Of a stretch of DNA of 64,000 nt, positions 1 to 12,123 are shown one piece after another. Source of the stretch: Enterococcus crotali (GTDB taxonomy: Bacteria > Bacillota > Bacilli > Lactobacillales > Enterococcaceae); contig NZ_AYPQ01000003.1 of NCBI RefSeq assembly GCF_000633635.1, positions 277,694-341,693 on the forward strand, written 5' to 3'. Under the pieces are notes generated by a model. It was not told where the DNA came from, searched no databases, and saw nothing but the letters and a program-made list of their open reading frames with translations. The translations under genes and the position numbers were made by a program. Positions within the stretch are counted from its first letter, which is position 1, and each line of letters starts with the position of its first letter.

Positions 1-3241
<3,241 letters not shown>

Positions 3242-4159
3242 TTGAAAAAAGCTATTTCGATTCACGCAGCTTATACGTAAAAGCTGACTAAGTTTCTAAC
3301 TCAGCTAAGGTGAATTGAATATTGAACGACTTCATAGTATAGTTAAGTTAGAAGGGCATTTCATAAAATGCGAAAAATTTGAGGATTTTATGTGAAAAAA
3401 TGATGAATGCTCGAAAAAATAATTACAAGTGTTCGTTATTTTTTTATTGAAATAATAACAAAGAATAACCAGTCGGAAATTCGATTTTTTTGAATAATAA
3501 TAATTTATAAAATAGAAAAATAGTATTTTTAAGAAAAGTGATTTCTTGTTTTATTAGAAATCACTTCTTTTTTTAGTGTTTAATCACAGAATAACAGATA
3601 GATATATCTCATGTAAATATTGTTTCGCTCATGTTTTGGAAGAGGAAAAGAGTGGGTTTATTTTTTTGTGAAAAGAGTAGAGAAAGGGATGGATAATAGC
3701 TTTTTTTAATTCATTGATTATGGTATATAAATCAAAAAAATAAAAGATTTTTTCCGCATATAATGATAAAAAACATGTATTTGATAAGTTGTAAATAAAT
3801 ATGTTTGAGAAATACAGATGAATGTGATTTAAGTTTCCCAAAAATGAAAATAAACCGCTAATTCAGTTTGTTTGTTTAAGCTTTATCTGATAAAATAGAA
3901 AGAGGTAGGCATGTTTTTTGAGGTCTTTTTGTGCATTGTTTTTTATCAAACAAACTAAAAGTTGAATGAGTTGCTGTTCATCTGCTGGAAAACACATTTA
4001 GAAAGTGAAGTCGATTATTTTTTAGAATAAAAAAGTTACTGCACTTGTCACTATAGTTACATATAAGACAATTCACATATTTTACTTAGTATTTAGAGTT
4101 AGAGCGCTAACAATAATCAAAAAAGAGATAGCCCGATTTTTATAGAAGGAAGTGAGCAT
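3242..4159. other. AT-rich intergenic region without a convincing gene
   Basis: About 0.9 kb between the GH1 gene and the Asp-rich operon. The only open frame over 60 codons (minus strand, 3629-3841) is AT-driven, has no ribosome binding site and resembles nothing I know. The stretch contains one clear intrinsic terminator (3536-3575) and, near 4090-4104, GTTAGAGCGCTAACA, an imperfect palindrome with a cre-like AGCGCT core about 55 bp before the next start codon. Confidence 0.6.
3536..3575 (+). terminator. Intrinsic terminator
   Basis: Perfect 11-bp stem AAGTGATTTCT / AGAAATCACTT with a 9-nt loop followed by CTTTTTTT. It lies 295 bp after the GH1 stop, so it ends either a long 3' UTR of the bgl operon or an unrecognised short transcript. 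Confidence 0.8.
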
Positions 4160-5287
4160 ATGCTAAAAATTTTTGGCAAAGGTAAAAAAAGAAAAAAATA
4201 CGAAGATTACGATGAATATGACGACGAAGATTATGATGATGAAGATTATGATGACGACGAAGACTATGATGATGATGACTATGATGACGACGAAGACTAC
4301 GACGACGATGACGAAGATTATGATGACGACGACGAAGACTACGACGATGATGATGATGAAGATTATGATGACGACGAAGACTACGACGATGATGACGACG
4401 ATGATGAATATGACGATGATGAAGAAGAAGCCCGTTCACTATTCTCACGCAAAAAGAAAAAGCCTGCTCCAGCGCCATCTAGAAAGCCAAAACCAAAGAA
4501 AAAGAGACCGCCAGTCGACGAAGTCATTGATGATGATGAGTTAGAAGAACTTCAAGAAGAAAATAATCAACTTCAAGGAGAACTTCGAGAGCTAAAAGCA
4601 GAATTGCGCAAAAATAAGCGAGAGATCACTCAACTACAAAATGAAGTAGAATCAGCACGTCAAACTAATGAATCATTAGAAAATGAATTGTCAATGGTAC
4701 AGGCTGTACCAAAAGATTATGATGCACGGATGGCTGAACTAGAACAAGTCAGAAGTAAATATAACAGCCTGTTGCGTGAAAGTAATCGTCAAATCGATGA
4801 AACTGATTTAAACCGCAAAAAAGCAGAGCGCTTTGCAAATAAGATCAGACAATACGAACAAGAGCTATTAGCTAAACAAGAAGAAATTGATAAACTTACT
4901 GAGGATCGAATTGTGATCATGGCATCAGATACACCAACAGACACAGGTGCTTATGAAGAGTTAGCGAAAGTTCGACAAGAGTTAGAACGTACAAAACGCC
5001 AACTAGCTCAAAAGACGATCGATGTCGATCAACAATTATCAAAAGAAGACATTGGTGAAGTGTTACTAGAGGCGAAAAGACAAGCAAAAGAAATTGTTAA
5101 TCAGGCGAATCAGCGTGCGCAACTTATCAATGAAGAAACGAAGAGAAAAGCTGGCGTCTTAAAACGCCTAGAACGTGCCGAACAAGAATACCAAAATTAC
5201 TATAAACGAATCAAAGATGTGAAGGAAGAATCAGAACAAGCATTCAACCAAATCATCAACTTAGTGAAAGAAGATTCAGATCAATAA
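4160..5287 (+). CDS. Asp-rich coiled-coil protein with DivIVA-like C terminus
   Basis: Unknown function, 375 aa, no signal peptide or membrane segment. Order of parts: short basic N terminus (GKGKKRKK); about 80 residues of Asp/Glu/Tyr only, built from EDYDDD-like units; a Lys/Pro-rich strip (RKKKKPAPAPSRKPKPKKK); then predicted coiled coil from about residue 120 to the end. The C-terminal VLLEAKRQAKEIVNQANQ segment resembles the membrane-adjacent coiled coil of DivIVA/GpsB-type proteins (weak similarity by eye). Start ATG has an AGAAGGAAG site. It is first in an operon with a wall glucosaminidase (18 bp gap) and another unknown protein, so a scaffold role at the division site or envelope is a reasonable guess, not a demonstrated function. 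Confidence 0.8.
   Translation: MLKIFGKGKKRKKYEDYDEYDDEDYDDEDYDDDEDYDDDDYDDDEDYDDDDEDYDDDDEDYDDDDDEDYDDDEDYDDDDDDDEYDDDEEEARSLFSRKKKKPAPAPSRKPKPKKKRPPVDEVIDDDELEELQEENNQLQGELRELKAELRKNKREITQLQNEVESARQTNESLENELSMVQAVPKDYDARMAELEQVRSKYNSLLRESNRQIDETDLNRKKAERFANKIRQYEQELLAKQEEIDKLTEDRIVIMASDTPTDTGAYEELAKVRQELERTKRQLAQKTIDVDQQLSKEDIGEVLLEAKRQAKEIVNQANQRAQLINEETKRKAGVLKRLERAEQEYQNYYKRIKDVKEESEQAFNQIINLVKEDSDQ
4199..4433 (+). repeat. Low-complexity GAY-codon tract
   Basis: In-frame run of GAT/GAC/GAA/TAT codons encoding the acidic DYDDDE repeat. Alternating GAT and GAC make near-tandem units of 12-24 nt, so length variation by slippage or recombination between strains is likely. Long open frames in the other frames here are artefacts of this composition. 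Confidence 0.9.
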
Positions 5288-5305
5288 GAGAGAGAGGACA
5301 CAGAA

Positions 5306-7126
5306 TTGAAAAAAAGAAATCTAAACAGTAAAAAATTACGATTATTAAGTGTAGGGTTACTTACTTCAAGTGCTGTCCTTTCTGTTACCGATGTTCAACC
5401 AATTGTTGCAAAAGAAATTGATAATCAAGCAACTTCAGGTTCCGAAGAACATGAAGATGTAGCAATTTTATCTTCAACTACGGAACATGAGACAACAGAA
5501 AGCACAATAGAAGGAATAGAATCTAGCACAAGTTCTTCTACCGAAGCTAACACAAGTTCTTCAATTACTGAAGAGACAACTAGTGATTCATCAAGTACAT
5601 CAGATGATACTAGTTCTACAACCGATTCAACGACAACAAGTACTACAGACACAACAAGCACAACAAGCACGACAGATACATCAACAAGTACGACAGATAC
5701 ATCGACGACTTCAACGGATACCTCTACTTCGTCGAAGCCGAAACCAAGCAAACCGAAACCAAAGCCAAAGCCAAAACCAAAACCAAGTAAGCCGGCAGCA
5801 GTCAAACCAACACCGCCGGTTCAAGGACCGATTCAAAAGCCGAGTGTACCGACTCCGCAACCAAGTAGACCAAATACTGGAACAACTGTTGGAACGACAA
5901 CTGGAAACAATACTGGTGGTAGCTCGGCAGGTGGCTCAGACCAGGTATTCCACATCAGTCCCAACTTAACGACGAAAAGCTTTGTTAAAGTCATTGGAGA
6001 AGATGCTCGTACTATTGCTGGTGAGAACAATTTATACGCATCAGTGATGATTGCTCAAGCAATTTTGGAAAGTGCTTCTGGGAATAGTGCATTAGCTTCA
6101 GCACCAAATTATAATTTATTTGGTATCAAAGGTAGCTACGAAGGCGCAAGCGCCAACTTCCTAACGAGTGAAGATAACGGCTCTGGAAGCATGTTTACGA
6201 TTCGTTCTAATTTTAGAAAGTATCCATCTTACAAAGAGTCCTTAGGTGATTATGTAAAACTTCTTAGAGGCGGCACCGATTCAAGTAGCTCTTTTTACAG
6301 TGGTACCTGGAAAACGAACACGAAAACATATAAAGAGGCAACAAAGTATTTGACTGGTCGTTATGCCACTGATACTAGCTACAACTCAAAATTAAATGGT
6401 TTGATCGATGCGTATGATTTAACGCAGTACGATACGCTAAAGGCTAATAAGAATACTAAAAAAGCTAAAAAAATAACATTGAATACGTCCTTTGATAAAT
6501 TAGAGAAAAAGGATGAGCAAAAAGATCAATCGATTGAATATCTTACACACATCGTGAAAAAAGGTGAATCACTGAAATCAATCAGCGAGTTATATAACAT
6601 TTCTACGCTGGCTATTTTGGAGAAAAATCAATTAGATCGTCGAATGTTGTTTATTGGTCAAAAGTTGAGCGTGCCAAAACAAGAAGAAAAAACGACTGTA
6701 GTGCGAAAAGAAGAAGCAGTAGACCGCTCGTTAGAGATGGTCCAAAACTTATCTACCGCATTTGCAGATAAGAAAACAACTAAAAAAGAAGCCAAGATAA
6801 CCGCAGCTAAACAGGCGGAAACAGCTAAAAAGGAAACAAAAGCGACAAAAGAGACAAGCGAATCAACAGCTAAAAAAGAAACAAAATCAACAAAAGAAAC
6901 AAGCGAGACAACCACTAAAGAAGAAACAAAAGATTACCAAGTAAGTGCAACTCGTAAGAAGACAAAGGAAACATATGAAGTGAAAAAAGGCGATACGTTA
7001 GCAAGTATTTCCAAGAAAACTGGTATTTCAGTTTGGTCGTTAAAAGAGTGGAACGATCTAGATCAATACTTCTTAACTGAAGGACAACAGCTTATTTTAG
7101 CGCCGGTTTATGAACTTCAATCGTAA
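5306..7126 (+). CDS. Secreted GH73 glucosaminidase with two LysM domains
   Basis: Peptidoglycan hydrolase of the N-acetylglucosaminidase (AtlA/FlgJ-like) class acting in the cell wall. Starts with TTG after a GAGAGAGAGG site. Signal peptide to about residue 36 (ends VAKE); Ser/Thr-rich linker 40-143; strikingly regular KPKPKP block 145-163; Pro/Gly linker; GH73 domain about 215-375 with the catalytic Glu in IAQAILESASGNS; a LysM near 423-467 (HIVKKGESLKSISELYNIS); Lys/Glu/Thr repeats with KETKETSE units; a second LysM at the C terminus (YEVKKGDTLASISKKTGIS). No sortase motif, so wall retention should be through LysM. Linkers likely span the wall. Second gene of the 4160-8386 operon. Confidence 0.9.
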   Translation: MKKRNLNSKKLRLLSVGLLTSSAVLSVTDVQPIVAKEIDNQATSGSEEHEDVAILSSTTEHETTESTIEGIESSTSSSTEANTSSSITEETTSDSSSTSDDTSSTTDSTTTSTTDTTSTTSTTDTSTSTTDTSTTSTDTSTSSKPKPSKPKPKPKPKPKPSKPAAVKPTPPVQGPIQKPSVPTPQPSRPNTGTTVGTTTGNNTGGSSAGGSDQVFHISPNLTTKSFVKVIGEDARTIAGENNLYASVMIAQAILESASGNSALASAPNYNLFGIKGSYEGASANFLTSEDNGSGSMFTIRSNFRKYPSYKESLGDYVKLLRGGTDSSSSFYSGTWKTNTKTYKEATKYLTGRYATDTSYNSKLNGLIDAYDLTQYDTLKANKNTKKAKKITLNTSFDKLEKKDEQKDQSIEYLTHIVKKGESLKSISELYNISTLAILEKNQLDRRMLFIGQKLSVPKQEEKTTVVRKEEAVDRSLEMVQNLSTAFADKKTTKKEAKITAAKQAETAKKETKATKETSESTAKKETKSTKETSETTTKEETKDYQVSATRKKTKETYEVKKGDTLASISKKTGISVWSLKEWNDLDQYFLTEGQQLILAPVYELQS

Positions 7127-7150
7127 CAAACAAGAAAGGAGAACGGTCTA

Positions 7151-8386
7151 ATGAATGATTATTTCGATGTGTTTTTTCATCAACAAGCAATCCCATTCAC
7201 TATAGGGGCCGTTCTCTATCAAAAAGATAGTACGGAAGAAATCGTTGAAGCGTGTGAGACACTCTATGAACGCTCAACAGGAGATTTCTTGACTTTTCGA
7301 GAGAATGAAGAGCTCTCTCGAAAAGTTATTTCTTCCTCTATCAAAAAACATGTTGAAATTCAATTTTTCCAAGCTCAATTGAATTGGGATGTTTTATTGG
7401 AAGAATTGAAAGAGCTGTTTCCACAATTTATTTGGACAAAAATCGTTGAAGAAGTTGATGGTGTTTTTAGTACATACTTATGTGAATTGATACCTGTTTC
7501 TTATAGCTCAGAGGAAGAGCCACTTCAATTTATTGTTTCAGCTAGCTTAGAACAGATGGGCTACCTTAAAGGGGAATCTGTCAGCAGTATCTTAGAAGCA
7601 AAGTTGCTCTCGATCTTTCAAGAAGAAGAGGAGTTGCCATTATCAGGTGAAACACTTAGCTTTCCTGTAGAAGTATCTATAGAAGAAACGGTTGAAGAAC
7701 CAAAGGTGAAAGAACGCTCATTTTTAGATGATGACGAAATAGAAGCTGATGATGAAGTTTTTGACATTGAGCCAACTGATGAACTTGACACTATGGAACT
7801 TGTTTCGCGTTCAGAGGAAAGTGAAGTTATTTTCTTAAAGGAAAGTTTAAAGCGGGAAAAAGCGTCAAAGGATCGAGTGCGGGTAGCAAAAGAAAAATTG
7901 GAGTACGAGCTGCTCGCCATAGAAAACAGTTTACTCGTTAGCGGGTTAAAGAGATTTAAGAAGCATCAAAAAACGTCGATTGATGAAGAAGACTGGTACA
8001 AACCTGTTCGGATTGATTTAATCAAATATGACGATCTTTATAAAAAAGCCAAATTTATTGAACAATCCTGGCGTTTAAATCGCCAGTTAGTGACCATCAC
8101 CGAAAAGATGACGGTAACAAAAGATCAGTGGATCTACGAGCGAGCACGCATTGAAAAAATTAAAAATAGTGTATCAGAAATGGATTTGCAGTCAATGATG
8201 GAACAATGCCATTTGATCAATGAGCGAGTTAGAATTCGCCCTGGGTTCCTATTTTTTAAACCAAGAGTTAAGCTCTATCAAATTGATTATGAACAATTAG
8301 AGAAAATCAGTGCTTTTTTTGATATTATTCAAACCGAAAATCGGCTACTAGAATCCGTGATCGAACAAAAAGAGTTTGATGCGTAA
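7151..8386 (+). CDS. Unknown acidic, partly coiled-coil protein
   Basis: 411 aa, no recognised domain, no signal peptide or membrane segment. The N-terminal 155 residues look globular (MNDYFDVFFHQQAIPF onward), residues 155-235 are very acidic and probably disordered, and 235-411 are helical and Lys/Glu-rich with coiled-coil character, ending in a helical region containing GFLFFKPRVKLYQIDYEQLEK. A good AAAGGAG site precedes the ATG, and the gene follows the glucosaminidase by 24 bp, then a terminator. As the third member of an operon with an Asp-rich coiled-coil protein and a wall hydrolase, it may be a cytoplasmic partner of the first protein (inference from acidic/basic composition and context). 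Confidence 0.75.
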   Translation: MNDYFDVFFHQQAIPFTIGAVLYQKDSTEEIVEACETLYERSTGDFLTFRENEELSRKVISSSIKKHVEIQFFQAQLNWDVLLEELKELFPQFIWTKIVEEVDGVFSTYLCELIPVSYSSEEEPLQFIVSASLEQMGYLKGESVSSILEAKLLSIFQEEEELPLSGETLSFPVEVSIEETVEEPKVKERSFLDDDEIEADDEVFDIEPTDELDTMELVSRSEESEVIFLKESLKREKASKDRVRVAKEKLEYELLAIENSLLVSGLKRFKKHQKTSIDEEDWYKPVRIDLIKYDDLYKKAKFIEQSWRLNRQLVTITEKMTVTKDQWIYERARIEKIKNSVSEMDLQSMMEQCHLINERVRIRPGFLFFKPRVKLYQIDYEQLEKISAFFDIIQTENRLLESVIEQKEFDA

Positions 8387-8409
8387 TGATCTATATGGAA
8401 AATGGGTAT

Positions 8410-8448
8410 GGAACAGAAGGAATTACTTTTGCTCCCACCGTTTATCCG
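8410..8448 (+). repeat. Intergenic hairpin element, short copy
   Basis: GGAACAGAAG and CTTTTGCTCC form a hairpin with a short loop, followed by CACCGTTTATCCG. The 3' arm plus tail (8426-8448) matches 28780-28802 at about 19 of 23 positions, so both belong to one intergenic repeat family of the GGCTGGGACAGAAG type that I know from enterococcal and listerial genomes. It sits just before the operon terminator. Confidence 0.6.
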
Positions 8449-8458
8449 AATTCCATGT

Positions 8459-8502
8459 GAGTGGGATATGACTCGAAGAGTTATGTCTCACTCCTATTTT
8501 TT
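8459..8502 (+). terminator. Terminator of the 4160-8386 operon
   Basis: Stem GAGTGGGATATGACTC / GAGTTATGTCTCACTC (one-nt offsets as G-U wobbles) with a GAA loop, followed by CTATTTTTT. A short open frame running through it (8402-8587) is not a gene. Confidence 0.8.
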
Positions 8503-8883
8503 GCATTCTATAAGGAAAGAAAATGGCTGTTTCGGTGATTTTTTATCCCTCACTCTCCCTGTATTTACTGAGAGAATTGCTGAATAACATGAGAAATCAC
8601 TTGAAAATTTTGTAACAATTCTCGTTTTTTGTAATATTACATTTGTTATTTAAATTATCTTAGGAAAATTTCAGAAAAATTCCTGATTTATTTCATACAT
8701 CGTTTTAAGTGGAAAGTCAGTGCGAACAGGTGTTTCTTAAGAGGTATTTTACAAGCTGTTACGTAATGAAAACACTCGTAACCAATTGTCACTATATCTT
8801 CACCTATGAAATATTTTTAGATGTTAAAGTATGCAAAGTCGATAAACAAACGACGAAAATATTTTTTACAAAGGAGAAACAAC
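8503..8883. promoter_or_regulatory. Long leader/upstream region of the LysM gene
   Basis: About 380 bp without a gene. It contains several TGTAA/TTACA-type elements (TGTAACAATTCTCG, TGTAATATTACA, GCTGTTACGTAA) reminiscent of WalR half-sites, which would fit control of a wall-active LysM protein, but none shows the exact direct-repeat spacing I expect, so this is only a suggestion. The coding start at 8884 has AAAGGAG. Confidence 0.35.
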
Positions 8884-9468
8884 ATGAAATCACTTAAAAC
8901 GATTTTATTAGCAACAACTTTGACTGCAGGATTTGGTATTTTTATGGGAACGACTGACGCGCACGCTGATAGCTTATATACAGTAAAATCTGGAGATACA
9001 TTATCTACTATCTCTCATCAATTCAGCGGAGACAACGGCTTGATCGATTTAATCGCAAAAGATAATAATATTTCTAATATAAATATGATCTTTGAAGGGG
9101 AACAACTAACGATCAGAACTGCTGAAGAAGCAAAGCAAGTACCAGTTCAACAGGAAACTGCTGAACAAGTAACTCCAGCACCTGAACAAGTAACACCAGT
9201 ACAAGAAGCACCAGTTGCACAAGAAACAGCTTCAGCAACAGTAGCAACTACTTCTTCTGCTAAAGAATGGATCGCTCAAAAAGAATCTAGTGGTTCATAT
9301 GGCGCGACAAATGGTAAATATATTGGTAGATATCAATTAGATGCTTCTTACCTAAATGGTGATTATTCAGAAGCGAATCAAGAACGTGTGGCAGATAGCT
9401 ATGTAGCAGGACGCTATGGTTCATGGGAAGCAGCTCAAGCTTTCTGGATGGCTAATGGCTGGTATTAA
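8884..9468 (+). CDS. Secreted LysM protein with Apf/Rpf-like C-terminal domain
   Basis: 194-aa secreted protein. Signal peptide MKSLKTILLATTLTAGF to about residue 29 (THAHADS-type cleavage), a LysM domain at about 32-80 (YTVKSGDTLSTISHQFSG), a Gln/Pro/Glu/Thr-rich linker, and a C-terminal module WIAQKESSGSYGATNGKYIGRYQL that has the lysozyme-like fold signature of aggregation-promoting-factor and resuscitation-type transglycosylases, with the conserved Glu in KESSG. I start at ATG 8884 (AAAGGAG at 8872) and not at the in-frame codon 63 nt upstream, which would bury the signal peptide. Monocistronic, with its own terminator. Related LysM-Apf proteins are major secreted antigens in enterococci. 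Confidence 0.9.
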   Translation: MKSLKTILLATTLTAGFGIFMGTTDAHADSLYTVKSGDTLSTISHQFSGDNGLIDLIAKDNNISNINMIFEGEQLTIRTAEEAKQVPVQQETAEQVTPAPEQVTPVQEAPVAQETASATVATTSSAKEWIAQKESSGSYGATNGKYIGRYQLDASYLNGDYSEANQERVADSYVAGRYGSWEAAQAFWMANGWY

Positions 9469-9511
9469 GCCAAAATAAGCGAGTAATTAACTAAGTCATA
9501 AAATAAACAGG

Positions 9512-9543
9512 GAAGCAGCCATTTGAAGGGCTGCTTCTTTTTT
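9512..9543 (+). terminator. Intrinsic terminator
   Basis: Perfect 9-bp GC-rich stem GAAGCAGCC / GGCTGCTTC with an 8-nt loop and a TTTTTT tail, just after the LysM gene. Confidence 0.9.
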
Positions 9544-9758
9544 ATACAATCAGTATGCTGATAGGCGACTTTATCTTAGATGTGAGTATAATTTAAGTAG
9601 ATGAGATACTATTTGTGAAAGGAGGAAGAACGATACCTGGCTGGCACATATATCTCAAAAAAGAACGCTTAGCATTATGGCAGAATAACAAGCAATAATT
9701 GCCAATTATGGGACAGAGCTAGGGAATCCACAATTTACGAGCAGGAGGGAAAGTCTAC

Positions 9759-10550
9759 ATGAAAAAACAAACACTACTGAACAGTATCTTTAGAGTACTT
9801 CGTTTTATTTTAATTGCGTTTATAGGATATTTAGTTTATAAGTCATTATTTTCAGAAATTCTAACAAGAAAAATCCATATATTCCTATACATCATTTTTT
9901 GGTTATTCAGTTCATATCTGGTTCTCCCCTTTATTAATAAACTAATGACCGGACGTTATTTGCCAGATTATTTTATAGCTCGTTCAAGGACAAGTGATGG
10001 CTTACTTGGGGATCCGATCAATCTTGCTTTTATTGGATCAGAGGATGAATTAGAACAACTTTTCATAAAAGCTGGCTGGACGAGAGCAGAGCCTTTATCT
10101 ATAAGATCAAGTTTGCATATGATCACTGCAAGTGTTTTTGGGAGGTCTTATCCTACAGCACCAGTTAGTTCATTATTTTTATTTAATAAGAAACAAGACT
10201 TAGCTTTTGAACGAGAGATAGAAAACAACCCTAGAAGAAGACATCACGTTCGGTTTTGGAAAACACCTGAAAAATGGTATTTGCCTGGCGGTAGAAAAGC
10301 AGATTGGTTAGGTGCTGCAACGTATGACAAAAAAGTTGGATTTTCATTTTTTACAGGTCAGATAACACATAAAATTAATTCAGACGTTGATCAGGAGCGA
10401 GACTTTGTTTTGGAGTCCCTTAAACAATCGAATCAATCGATTTCAATTGAAGTAGTCGAACACTTTACAACGAGCTATCATGGACGTAATGGTGGTGGAG
10501 ATGAAATCTTTACGGATGGTGCATTGCCATTTATCACGATAGATAAATAA
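9759..10550 (+). CDS. LssY_C-domain membrane protein
   Basis: 263 aa. Two N-terminal membrane segments (about residues 15-33 and 41-62), then a soluble domain matching the LssY C-terminal family: LAFIGSEDELEQLFIKAGWTRA, SYPTAPVSSLFLFNKKQDLAFE, NNPRRRHHVRFWKTPE, and TYDKKVGFSFFTGQITHKI. This family is found fused to or beside DedA/PAP2-type membrane proteins; its biochemical role is not established to my knowledge. Start ATG has AGGAGGG at good distance. A TATAAT-like -10 (9587-9592, weak -35) lies upstream, leaving a leader of about 160 nt. The leader contains a 33-codon open frame (reads ILFVKGGRTIPGWHIYLKK) that might be a gene remnant; I do not call it. Confidence 0.8.
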   Translation: MKKQTLLNSIFRVLRFILIAFIGYLVYKSLFSEILTRKIHIFLYIIFWLFSSYLVLPFINKLMTGRYLPDYFIARSRTSDGLLGDPINLAFIGSEDELEQLFIKAGWTRAEPLSIRSSLHMITASVFGRSYPTAPVSSLFLFNKKQDLAFEREIENNPRRRHHVRFWKTPEKWYLPGGRKADWLGAATYDKKVGFSFFTGQITHKINSDVDQERDFVLESLKQSNQSISIEVVEHFTTSYHGRNGGGDEIFTDGALPFITIDK

Positions 10551-10557
10551 AGGAAAG

Positions 10558-10598
10558 AGCGAAAGAAGAGGTGGGCAACAACTTTTCTTTCGCTTTTT
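10558..10598 (+). terminator. Terminator between convergent genes
   Basis: Perfect 10-bp stem AGCGAAAGAA / TTCTTTCGCT followed by TTTTTG, between the LssY_C gene and the convergent YczE-type gene that ends at 10606. Confidence 0.8.
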
Positions 10599-10605
10599 GT
10601 GCTGC

Positions 10606-11232
10606 CTAATTTTCTTCGTTGAGTACGTAACGCTCATAATGAGCTTTGGTGAAAGAGATGACTCCAGATAACAGCAACAGACTGATCAGCGTACCTTCCC
10701 TTACGAAAATTGGCAGATCATAGATCAGGGAGAGAAGTAAAGAAATAGTTACTGAAAACAGGTCAATGCCATATCGGAACTTCGCAAAGGTATAGCCTGT
10801 CAATTCTGATAAAGCAATACAGACACTTTCGATTGGAAAGGGCAACACGCCAAGGGAAATCACGATTCCTGTAGCAAAACCAGCTATACATGTGCCCAAA
10901 ATAAAAACAATGAATCGCAGAAAGTAATTTTCCAAGTGTAACGGTGCTAAAATGGTGTATGAAAAAAAATTGATGATACTGCCTAGACAAGCGATCGAAA
11001 GAAACATCAGTAAATATTTAAAAAATTGCTTTTTCTTTGATAGCAAAATATAAAAAATCAAAAATAGGCAATTCAATAAGAAAGTAATTGTACCTACCTT
11101 AATATCACCGATCGAAGCGATCGCAACATTTAATGAATTGAAACTACTGACGCCAATGTCTGCTTTTAAGGTCAAACTGATTCCAATACCGCTGAGTGCA
11201 TAAAAGAAAAGAGAAAATAAAATTCTAGCCAT
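10606..11232 (-). CDS. YczE/YyaS/YitT-type integral membrane protein
   Basis: 208 aa with about five hydrophobic segments. The N terminus MARILFSLFFYALSGIGISLTLKADIGVSSFNSLNVAI carries the conserved pattern of the YczE/YyaS group (small residue-rich first helix, then a motif like ADIGVSSFN). Function in this group is unknown beyond being a polytopic membrane protein. A perfect AGGAGG (read on the minus strand) precedes the start. It is transcribed divergently from the Crp/Fnr-type gene at 11368 with 135 bp between, so that regulator is the obvious candidate to control it. Confidence 0.8.
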   Translation of the reverse strand: MARILFSLFFYALSGIGISLTLKADIGVSSFNSLNVAIASIGDIKVGTITFLLNCLFLIFYILLSKKKQFFKYLLMFLSIACLGSIINFFSYTILAPLHLENYFLRFIVFILGTCIAGFATGIVISLGVLPFPIESVCIALSELTGYTFAKFRYGIDLFSVTISLLLSLIYDLPIFVREGTLISLLLLSGVISFTKAHYERYVLNEEN

Positions 11233-11367
11233 AGTAATCCTCCTAAAGTTGAAGCTTACTGAGTCTGTTAAGACAGAGTAAACTGGATAAAAACATTATT
11301 TCTTAGTAGTAATTTAACGGATAGTCAGTCATAATAATAGGAGATATCTCATATTTTAGGAGGAAAA

Positions 11368-12045
11368 ATGAAAATATACCCTATCGATCAAATAGCAGCC
11401 GTCACTGATAAATCGCGTATCGACTTGTTCGATTACTTTCCGGAGGCCTTATTGAAAGAGGCGCAGATTTTTGTTTATGAAAAAAAAGAATACATCGTCC
11501 GCTTTGATAAACCAATAGAGCATCTTTTTCTTTTAATAGAAGGTAGAGCAAAAATTTATAAAATCCATGAAAATGGTGGACGCTCTTTGATTCAATTTAT
11601 TAGCAGAGGAGATTTTATAGGAGAGCTGTCTTTATTAGAAGTTGAAGATCAGATCAAAGACGTACAAGCAATCGATCAGTGCGTGTGTGTCGCTTTACCT
11701 TACCATACAGTTAAAGAAGCCTTGTTAAATGATAATCAATTTTTGAGAATGATTGCCAAATATTTAGGAAAAAAAGTCTTATTAAGAGTCGAACATTTTT
11801 CGAATAATCAAAACTATGAACTAAAATATCGTTTAGCAACATATATGCTACAGACTGAAGTCAATAGTATCTATACGGAGAAACAAACAGAAACAGCTGA
11901 ATTTTTAGGTGTTAGCTATCGTCATTTGATTCATACGCTTAATGAGTTCCAAAAAGCAGGATTAATCATAAAACATGGAAAAAGCTACCGAGTGAATCGA
12001 GAGAAACTAAGTGAGTTAGCAATAGGTTTGATTGAATATAAATAG
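11368..12045 (+). CDS. Crp/Fnr-family regulator, YeiL-like
   Basis: 225-aa cytoplasmic transcription factor. Residues 1-120 form a cyclic-nucleotide-binding-like beta-roll (HLFLLIEGRAKIYKIHENGG, GDFIGELSLLE), and the C-terminal part a winged helix with the recognition segment TAEFLGVSYRHLIHTLNEFQKAGLI. The pattern matches YeiL-type regulators. No Cys cluster for an Fe-S centre is seen at the N terminus. Start ATG has AGGAGG. Divergent partner is the YczE-type membrane protein. Monocistronic with terminator at 12065. Confidence 0.85.
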   Translation: MKIYPIDQIAAVTDKSRIDLFDYFPEALLKEAQIFVYEKKEYIVRFDKPIEHLFLLIEGRAKIYKIHENGGRSLIQFISRGDFIGELSLLEVEDQIKDVQAIDQCVCVALPYHTVKEALLNDNQFLRMIAKYLGKKVLLRVEHFSNNQNYELKYRLATYMLQTEVNSIYTEKQTETAEFLGVSYRHLIHTLNEFQKAGLIIKHGKSYRVNREKLSELAIGLIEYK

Positions 12046-12064
12046 TAAAAACTTGAATAATGAC

Positions 12065-12123
12065 ATTAAATGAAGCGCTCTTTACAAGGGAGATGACCAC
12101 TTCGTTTAATTTCATTATTTTTT
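12065..12123 (+). terminator. Terminator after YeiL-like gene
   Basis: Stem ATTAAATGAAG / CTTCGTTTAAT (one G-U) enclosing a 24-nt region that can itself pair, followed by TTCATTATTTTTT. Confidence 0.7.

Noticed and set aside
3629-3841. 70-codon minus-strand frame in the 3.2-4.1 kb gap
   Set aside because: AT-driven, no Shine-Dalgarno, no recognisable family.
4090-4104. cre-like GTTAGAGCGCTAACA before the Asp-rich gene
   Set aside because: Only the AGCGCT core fits; four mismatches to the strong cre and no link to sugar metabolism. Kept only as a note in the gap entry.
4140-4544. Open frames on both strands through the Asp-rich tract (His/Arg-rich and Met/Thr-rich products)
   Set aside because: They are other-frame readings of the GAY repeat and have no ribosome binding sites.
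5425-5805. Val/Ser/Gly-rich minus-strand frame opposite the glucosaminidase linker
   Set aside because: Composition mirror of the Ser/Thr and Lys/Pro repeats; no start signals.
8402-8587. 61-codon frame after the third gene of the envelope operon
   Set aside because: It spans the repeat element and terminator hairpins.
8594-8700. WalR-type binding sites before the LysM gene
   Set aside because: TGTAA-type elements exist but not with the direct-repeat spacing required; mentioned only as a possibility.
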